A stretch of DNA of 64,000 nucleotides from Paenibacillus oryzisoli (GTDB lineage: Bacteria > Bacillota > Bacilli > Paenibacillales > NBRC-103111): the NCBI RefSeq assembly GCF_001653565.1, contig NZ_LYPB01000048.1:62001-126000 (forward strand), in the 5' to 3' direction. Position numbers and translations under genes: made by a program. Below the pieces are notes generated by a model, which had not been told where the DNA came from, searched no databases, and worked only from the letters and a program-made list of their open reading frames with translations. This document shows, piece by piece, positions 59,576 through 64,000 of this stretch. The number at the start of each line of letters is the position of its first letter. The stretch's first letter is position 1.

Positions 59576-60604
59576 TTATTTTAGATCAAACTGTAGTAAA
59601 GAATTGTGTTCTTGAAGCCATTTCGTTTTCTCATAGGTATTGCCAATAATATCAACCAGCACTCCTTGTGGGTCCACGCCATCCAAGTATCGACCAAGGA
59701 AATGTATGAAGACATCTAATCTACGAAGTTCTATTAGCAAGGGTAACATTGTAATTTCTTCCTGTGTTAACTGGACAAATTGACGGTAACCTTCATAGAA
59801 TACTTGGCTATTCTTTCTTAGTCTTTCCTCAGTAAGCGTCGGATCAATCAAATCGGATAAGCAGACCGCAAGTTCCATTACCCTTGCATCGATCGTTACA
59901 AACTCAAAATCCAGAATGGCAACAAAACGACCATCGTCATCAACCAGCATATTCGAACCATTAATATCACCATGAACGAGTTGATGAGGTAATTGTCTAA
60001 TGTGGGGGATCGCACTGTACAAAGCCATATAACGATCAAATATATAAGCAAGTTCGTCCTGCTGTGCGATGAAAGGCTCGGGTGGTTGCAGCGAAAACGC
60101 CCGAATCGCATCTGGCTTGCAGCTAGGATGAATATGTTCTATTTCATAATAAGGAGCGTACTCCGGTTTATCTGAAATTGCAATCTTGGCTAAGGAGGCA
60201 GAGAGTTGTCCCGCTGCTTTCCCCATCTCTTTCAGCTGATGTAAACTTAATTCGATGGGATTATGTCCTTCCGTAAAAGTAAACAAAGCAGCAAGCTTTC
60301 CGTCCTCATCATTCCCTAATGTCACCACAGTTCTCCCATTTGGCAACTCTAGTGGCATTGGAATTTCGAATGGCAGCTCCTCCTTCCTGTCAGCCAAACG
60401 AAGCAATACGTTATGCTCAAAATTAATTTTGCTACGGTCACGATGCGTTTCATACAGTCTCAGAACATATGTACGCTCATTTACCTCGACGAATCGTGTT
60501 GTATTATTCATCCCGCCTGCACCAACACGAAGTGTCCATGTTTGGGTGGGGAACCAATTAGCTGGGAGTAATGCTAATTGGTCCTCTTTCTCAATGACTC
60601 GCAT
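59576..60604 (-). CDS. APH/CotS-like phosphotransferase family protein
   Basis: This cytosolic protein of about 342 residues is of the aminoglycoside phosphotransferase / choline kinase-like superfamily. The catalytic loop is LVHGDINGSNMLVDDDGR, the metal-binding Asp is in AILDFEFVTID, and the N-terminal kinase lobe has the lysine-like strand TYVLRLYE. Family members phosphorylate small molecules such as homoserine, antibiotics or sugars, or act in spore coats (CotS). The start is unsure: TTG at 60619 sits directly on GAGGAG, and the ATG at 60604 is 15 bases from it; I give the ATG. It follows the protein at 60629 by about 25 bases. Confidence 0.8.
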   Translation of the reverse strand: MRVIEKEDQLALLPANWFPTQTWTLRVGAGGMNNTTRFVEVNERTYVLRLYETHRDRSKINFEHNVLLRLADRKEELPFEIPMPLELPNGRTVVTLGNDEDGKLAALFTFTEGHNPIELSLHQLKEMGKAAGQLSASLAKIAISDKPEYAPYYEIEHIHPSCKPDAIRAFSLQPPEPFIAQQDELAYIFDRYMALYSAIPHIRQLPHQLVHGDINGSNMLVDDDGRFVAILDFEFVTIDARVMELAVCLSDLIDPTLTEERLRKNSQVFYEGYRQFVQLTQEEITMLPLLIELRRLDVFIHFLGRYLDGVDPQGVLVDIIGNTYEKTKWLQEHNSLLQFDLK

Positions 60605-60628
60605 AATACCCTGACTCAACTCCTCTTC

Positions 60629-61135
60629 TTAAACTTGATTGTCACCTTCTACCGCGAATTCAAAATCCTCTACATCGAAAGCTTCAACTGGGATGGCAAA
60701 CTCCACTAAACGCTCAATAAAATCGAATTGATCCGTCAATAGCTCCGCTTTCTCCTTGATCGCAGTCAAAATTAATTCTGTTTCAATCGGGTCAAACTGA
60801 TCCCCATAAGCTTCATTATCTATTGCAAAAACGATCTGCAAAGTCACATGCTCATTAATGGGTAACGGAGGACTTTTGCCCCAAGGCATGGACAAGGCTT
60901 TTTCAATTTTTTTCTTATTAAATGACTCTTCGAAAAAAGCAATCAGCTCACCAATCATTTGTTTGACGAATCCATCATCCTCAGTTTCAAGCATTATGGG
61001 TTCGGAACTACTATGTAGTTCGTAAAGCTCTTGAATGGTTGTATAAGGAATTAGATAAGTCACAGGCTTAGATGGCAGCATGAGCTGGCCATGCACGGCT
61101 AACATCACAGCTTCGATAATAAACGTTTTGCTCAT
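60629..61135 (-). CDS. conserved hypothetical protein, 168 aa
   Basis: This cytosolic acidic protein of about 168 residues looks like a protein family conserved in Paenibacillus (SKTFIIEAVMLAVHGQLMLP, then VTYLIPYTTIQELYE and FDPIETELILTAIKEKAELL). Relatives are sometimes labelled as ADP-heptose synthase, which I consider unsupported, since no nucleotide-sugar or Rossmann motif is present. No signal peptide or membrane segment. The frame is open to 61216; GGGGGGA four to five bases before the ATG at 61135 selects that start. It lies between the YkuK unit and the phosphotransferase-like gene, probably co-transcribed with the latter. Confidence 0.65.
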   Translation of the reverse strand: MSKTFIIEAVMLAVHGQLMLPSKPVTYLIPYTTIQELYELHSSSEPIMLETEDDGFVKQMIGELIAFFEESFNKKKIEKALSMPWGKSPPLPINEHVTLQIVFAIDNEAYGDQFDPIETELILTAIKEKAELLTDQFDFIERLVEFAIPVEAFDVEDFEFAVEGDNQV

Positions 61136-61219
61136 GGTGTCCCCCCTAATGCTACAAACTTTATTCAGCAATATTTCGCTAAACATACACAGAAACCCTT
61201 TTTTATAAGGGAGCATCCC

Positions 61220-61309
61220 CTACCCATTCCTTAAAACAAAACCGTCAGCTCCCAAGATCGCTTTGACCATTCGAGCTAACGGTTTAATACTCTTCTTATA
61301 AACTGCCAT
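61220..61309 (-). CDS. possible 29-aa basic peptide
   Basis: ATG at 61309 with GAGGTG four to five bases upstream opens a 29-residue frame (MAVYKKSIKPLARMVKAILG, then ADGFVLRNG). It has two Lys/Arg clusters and would form a basic amphipathic helix. It overlaps the end of ykuK by 14 bases in another frame. The ribosome binding site and coupling make it credible, but the length gives little statistical support. The function is unknown. Confidence 0.35.
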   Translation of the reverse strand: MAVYKKSIKPLARMVKAILGADGFVLRNG

Positions 61310-61889
61310 CGAACACCTCATTATCTTCATACTGAGGTCGATATGGTTTCTTCGAGAAGCGATTCGCATACGCGGAGGCCACATAACAATCTGGCTTAAT
61401 GACAGGTACCATACCGACAGTCTCCACTCTTTGTACCATCTCTTGGACGAATTTGGCCGTCCGATTTCTATTCTCGTCATCCCCTGCATCAATATGAATA
61501 AACATCTCGAAAGTGGCACCTTGATACAGATGAGGAAGAATAATATTCTCCATATCTAATCGTTTGTTTTCGTCAAAATACATCGCAATCTCTTCACTTA
61601 ACGTAGTTTCCATTGAAAGCTTTTCTTTAATTGAGTGAAGCGCTCTTGGTACGATGACTTGACGATAACAAGCCCACGCTCCTTTCCCTAGCCGCTGGAT
61701 CACTACACCGGTAATAAATTTCGTATGGCCTGTGTGTACCTGACAATCCGTCCCTATAATGAATTTATAGGTTGCCACAGGGTCAAGACGCATAAAATGA
61801 AGAATGCGCTCGTGCACGGTATCCAGGTCAAGTCCTCTTTCCGCCCGGTTCCTAAATTCCAATGGATGGTTCATCGTCGAAGGTTTCAC
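61296..61889 (-). CDS. ykuK: YkuK-family RNase H-like protein
   Basis: This cytosolic protein of about 197 residues is of the YkuK family (DUF458), with an RNase H-like fold. Conserved parts are ATYKFIIGTDCQVHTGHTKF (first strands with the acidic site), GVVIQRLGKGAWACYRQVIV, EMFIHIDAGDDENRNRTAKF (second acidic site) and VPVIKPDCYVASAYANRF. Nuclease activity is inferred from the fold. The frame reaches ATG 61913, but that codon is part of a long perfect hairpin (61911-61967); GGGAG points to TTG 61895 or GTG 61889 as the real start, and I give the GTG. Relatives in B. subtilis are linked to sporulation only loosely. Confidence 0.82.
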   Translation of the reverse strand: MKPSTMNHPLEFRNRAERGLDLDTVHERILHFMRLDPVATYKFIIGTDCQVHTGHTKFITGVVIQRLGKGAWACYRQVIVPRALHSIKEKLSMETTLSEEIAMYFDENKRLDMENIILPHLYQGATFEMFIHIDAGDDENRNRTAKFVQEMVQRVETVGMVPVIKPDCYVASAYANRFSKKPYRPQYEDNEVFDGSL

Positions 61890-61910
61890 AGACAAGGCTC
61901 TCCCTTTCTC

Positions 61911-61967
61911 CATATACTATAGAAGAGGCGGATGCTGGGGCAGCACCCGCCTCTTCTATAGTATATG
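61911..61967. repeat. 57-base near-perfect hairpin
   Basis: Two 21-base arms (CATATACTATAGAAGAGGCGG and its exact complement), one A/C mismatch, a TGCTG/CAGCA inner stem and a GGG loop. It fills the gap between the SH3/NlpC gene (stop 61996) and ykuK, whose ribosome binding site follows directly. No T-tract follows on the minus strand. It could act as a terminator-like attenuator, an RNase III site or a mobile palindromic element. Confidence 0.85.
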
Positions 61968-61995
61968 GCAAACCTTGCCTGTTCGAACCATCAAC

Positions 61996-62955
61996 TTATT
62001 TTAAAACAGGACCGCCATACAAAAATCGATTTTCCCATTGCTTGCCATCAATCGTATCCACACGAACTCCGCCTGACTCGACGGAATAGGTATGAAATAT
62101 TTGACCATTGCCTAAGTACAGACCTACATGAGTAATCGGCTCCGTCAAGACATTAATGCCATCGTAATCCGATGCTTTAGATCCTTTGTAGCTGCTGAAG
62201 AACATGAGATCTCCGCGCTTTAACTTCGTCCAATCCTTCACAATTGATCCCAAGGATCTCACATAGCTGCCTTGCGCAGCAGAATCACTTGGCAAGGAAA
62301 GTCGAAGCGCATCCCAGTACATCGTTTGCACAAAGTCTGAGCAATCAAACGTAGTAGGATCATTGCGAGTTGAGCCGAATTCATAAGGAGTACCCAGGTA
62401 CGCTTGTCCCGCTTCAATTACCGCTTCAATCTCATCTGCTACAGGCATGTTTGGCTTCACTACGGTGAAGTCTGCCGTAATGTATTTGGAATTAGTGCTT
62501 ATATACCCACTGACACCATCAGCATCTTTTACTTTATACCAGCTATCATTCACTTTATCTGTGACCAGGACTTCCTCGCCTTTGGCCAACATTCGAATAA
62601 CTTTGGAACCTGAGCTAGCGTCAGAGGATGGTAAAGTACGGAAATTTACACCATACATGATTTGAGCATTACTAACTATCGCTATGTACTTACTGTTTGT
62701 TGACACATATCCTCTTACACCTTGCGCATCCTTAATTTGGAACCAATTGGTAGTCGTATAATCAGTCACCGTGACCACTTCACCAGTTTTCAACATGCGG
62801 ATAACGTTACTTGACGTACTGGCTTGATCTCGGAAGCTTACACCTGCTACAATTTGAGCTCTTGTCACGACCTTCTCATCAGCATGCGTTTCTTTGGGAA
62901 GTAAAGCCATGAAGGATACTAGCAAGACCACAATCACCATTGTCAACTTATTCAT
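61996..62955 (-). CDS. secreted SH3b-SH3b-NlpC/P60 endopeptidase
   Basis: This 319-residue protein has a Sec signal peptide (LTMVIVVLLVSFMALLPKE, then THA; cleavage near residue 26). Two bacterial SH3 domains follow (about 30-92 and 95-160; each ends in GYVSTNSKYI or GYISTNSKYI). The NlpC/P60 domain (about 180-319) has its catalytic Cys in TTFDCSDFVQTMY and His in PITHVGLYLGNGQ, with a further His in IFHTYS. It should be a cell-wall DL-endopeptidase anchored by its SH3 domains, as in B. subtilis YgiM-type or spore-lysis enzymes. The frame is open to 62970; GGAGGGT before the ATG at 62955 sets the start. Confidence 0.9.
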   Translation of the reverse strand: MNKLTMVIVVLLVSFMALLPKETHADEKVVTRAQIVAGVSFRDQASTSSNVIRMLKTGEVVTVTDYTTTNWFQIKDAQGVRGYVSTNSKYIAIVSNAQIMYGVNFRTLPSSDASSGSKVIRMLAKGEEVLVTDKVNDSWYKVKDADGVSGYISTNSKYITADFTVVKPNMPVADEIEAVIEAGQAYLGTPYEFGSTRNDPTTFDCSDFVQTMYWDALRLSLPSDSAAQGSYVRSLGSIVKDWTKLKRGDLMFFSSYKGSKASDYDGINVLTEPITHVGLYLGNGQIFHTYSVESGGVRVDTIDGKQWENRFLYGGPVLK

Positions 62956-63095
62956 CGTCTTACCCTCCACCCTCTTGATGTTAAAATTTTCTTTCGTACC
63001 CTTATTATAGTTTGAGGGGGTCTAACGCGAATATAGGTGAATGGTAGCGATTCTTGCCATCACATGCGTGGCGAATAGCCTATTGACGGCTAGGT

Positions 63096-63392
63096 TTAAT
63101 TTTCCAATTTATGCGCTTCGGCTTTACGTGTTAAAGATGACCAAAACAGGCGCCATTGCGGGGAATTTTTGAGCTTTACATTCCCTAATTTCATCTCATT
63201 TTCTTCCAATTCTATAACATGCCAACTGTTGGGATCTAGAACGGCTTGCGATTCTAAAAAAGCTAAAGCGTGCTCGTTCGCTTCCTCTAGCTCATGCCAG
63301 AATTTTACACCATAGTATGCGAGTCCATAATGGTTAACGAGCGTAGTCGTATAAATCTGCCCAGACTCTTTCTGCTGCAGTACATAAGGCAT
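63096..63392 (-). CDS. conserved hypothetical protein, 98 aa
   Basis: I do not recognise this small protein. It starts with beta strands (YVLQQKESGQIYTTTLVNHY) and has a helical middle (ELEEANEHALAFLESQAVLD) and a well-formed end (SWHVIELEENEMKLGNVKLK, then NSPQWRLFW). There is no signal peptide and no membrane segment. GAGGAGGGGGAG just before the ATG at 63392 is a strong ribosome binding site. The frame is open to 63422. It lies downstream of the oxidoreductase subunit on the same strand, separated by a hairpin at 63414-63445, so it is probably its own unit. Confidence 0.65.
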   Translation of the reverse strand: MPYVLQQKESGQIYTTTLVNHYGLAYYGVKFWHELEEANEHALAFLESQAVLDPNSWHVIELEENEMKLGNVKLKNSPQWRLFWSSLTRKAEAHKLEN

Positions 63393-63413
63393 CTTGCTCC
63401 CCCTCCTCATACG

Positions 63414-63445
63414 AAGGCCCATTCGCCATGATGGGAATGGGCCTT
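63414..63445. terminator. hairpin after the oxidoreductase gene
   Basis: AAGGCCCATTC and GAATGGGCCTT are perfect 11-base arms. On the plus strand a short T-rich stretch follows; on the minus strand there is none, so it may act as a weak terminator for the gene ending at 63485. Confidence 0.55.
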
Positions 63446-63484
63446 TGTTTGTAATCGAGCTTCACAGTTCATGGTTACATCATC

Positions 63485-64000
63485 TTATAAATACGCATTC
63501 TCATGTTTCGCTTTCAGCATATTCCAACGGCGCTCAACTTCGGTCTCGAACGTTTTCAGTGAACCCTCATATTCGGGCTTCGTAAGATGTTTCGTTTTCC
63601 CCATCGTTTTCAACCAATCCGATAGCGGGATCTTCTTACTCTTATCTTCTGGATTATAGGTAATCGAAGTTACGCCATGCTCCACTTCATAGAGCGGGAA
63701 GAAACAAGAATCTACCGCAGCACCGACGATGTTGGAACCCTCTTGGTCATCAGACAGCCAGTTCAATGGACATGCAATGAGAATCTTGCCATACACTAAC
63801 CCCTCATGCTGCGCATACCATTGCGCCTTCGCCGCTTTCTTGACCAAGTCTTGCGGATACGCCTCGGACCCCGTAAAGACATACGGAATATGCGTCGCTG
63901 CCATAATTTGCGCAGTATCCTTATGATGAAATACCTTGCCGCCTTGATGTTTACCTACATTGGAAGTCGATGTCCGATGGCCCATAGGCGTTGAATACGA
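63485..64000 (-). CDS. pyruvate:ferredoxin oxidoreductase beta subunit, partial
   Basis: The last 172 residues of a thiamine-diphosphate-dependent 2-oxoacid:ferredoxin oxidoreductase beta subunit; the 5' part lies beyond the window end, and the internal ATG at 63985 is not the start. Matching features are YSTPMGHRTSTSNVGKHQGG at the break, THIPYVFTGSEAYPQDLVKK, and ILIACPLNWLSDDQEG, AVDSCFFPLYEVEHGVTSIT with GKTKHL, which is the PorB-type ending. The full enzyme decarboxylates pyruvate or another 2-oxoacid to acyl-CoA and reduces ferredoxin; the alpha/gamma subunits should lie upstream, outside this window. PorB is more likely than a branched-chain (Vor) version, but this cannot be settled here. 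Confidence 0.8.
   Translation of the reverse strand, partial: SYSTPMGHRTSTSNVGKHQGGKVFHHKDTAQIMAATHIPYVFTGSEAYPQDLVKKAAKAQWYAQHEGLVYGKILIACPLNWLSDDQEGSNIVGAAVDSCFFPLYEVEHGVTSITYNPEDKSKKIPLSDWLKTMGKTKHLTKPEYEGSLKTFETEVERRWNMLKAKHENAYL

Noticed and set aside
61310..61519. Upstream part of a 99-residue minus-strand frame over ykuK
   Set aside because: It is a shadow in another frame of the conserved ykuK coding sequence; only its last 29 codons have a plausible start.

Overview
The window looks like a chromosomal segment of a Paenibacillus-type, endospore-forming member of the Bacillota. The evidence is a complete GerA/GerB/GerC germinant-receptor operon with a sigma-G-type promoter, a CgeB-like spore-surface protein, strong AGGAGG ribosome binding sites, many hairpin terminators, moderate GC, and typical Paenibacillus small proteins (YwbE, YolD-like, DUF3892, YkuK, stalk-domain secreted proteins). 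Most genes are on the minus strand. I see no rRNA, tRNA, CRISPR array, intact insertion sequence or prophage.

Layout. 0.2-3.3 kb: an unknown gene, a small membrane protein, an FMN reductase and a secreted CAP/stalk-domain protein. 3.3-3.95 kb: a gene-free stretch bounded by two terminators that may hold an RNA gene. 4-10 kb: single metabolic genes (HIT, TIM-barrel isomerase, SRPBCC, methyltransferase with MFS transporter, aldo/keto reductase) and a DUF3990 ADP-ribosyltransferase-like gene overlapping a small partner gene, arranged like a toxin-antitoxin pair. 10-14.2 kb: a DUF6530/GIY-YIG pair, a MerR regulator divergent from a short-chain dehydrogenase with two 19-bp-spacer promoters, a GNAT enzyme and a DUF1871 bicistron. 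14.6-22.7 kb: a seven-gene operon for acyl-CoA oxidation and the 2-methylcitrate cycle, headed by a perfect cre box. 23-29.3 kb: nucleotide-sugar dehydrogenase, CgeB-like protein, XPD/DinG-type helicase, SPASM radical SAM enzyme and the lipid II flippase Amj. 29.3-33.5 kb: a repeat-bearing gene-free stretch and a heterodimeric ABC exporter. 33.6-37.8 kb: the germination operon with a small fourth (D-type) subunit. 37.9-46.5 kb: a reductive pyrimidine-catabolism operon (transaminase, carbamoylase, PreT, PreA, dihydropyrimidinase, an unknown 71-residue protein, methylmalonate-semialdehyde dehydrogenase). 47-64 kb: cell-wall hydrolases, an LD-carboxypeptidase, two tyrosine recombinases (one XerS-like), an AraC regulator, a SigV/RsiV-type sigma/anti-sigma pair, a TetR region with repeated operators, a YjgB lipoprotein, a kinase-like protein, YkuK, and the 3' part of a pyruvate:ferredoxin oxidoreductase beta subunit cut by the window end.

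How the genes work together. The pyrimidine operon should turn uracil into beta-alanine and thymine into beta-aminoisobutyrate, then through semialdehydes into acetyl-CoA and propionyl-CoA. The methylcitrate operon 15 kb away would burn propionyl-CoA to pyruvate and succinate, so the two form a plausible chain for salvaging nucleobases, with the cre box tying the second half to carbon-catabolite control.

The signals I find most worth pursuing are: the DUF3990 pair; three perfect copies of the palindrome ATTAATG-N-CATTAAT; three copies of GGAAT-N4-ATTCC around one promoter; the mirrored MerR promoters; a near-perfect 57-base hairpin in front of ykuK; the unknown small gene inside the pyrimidine operon; and the terminator-bounded, gene-free unit at 3.5-3.9 kb. 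All calls are from reading the sequence; no database search was possible.
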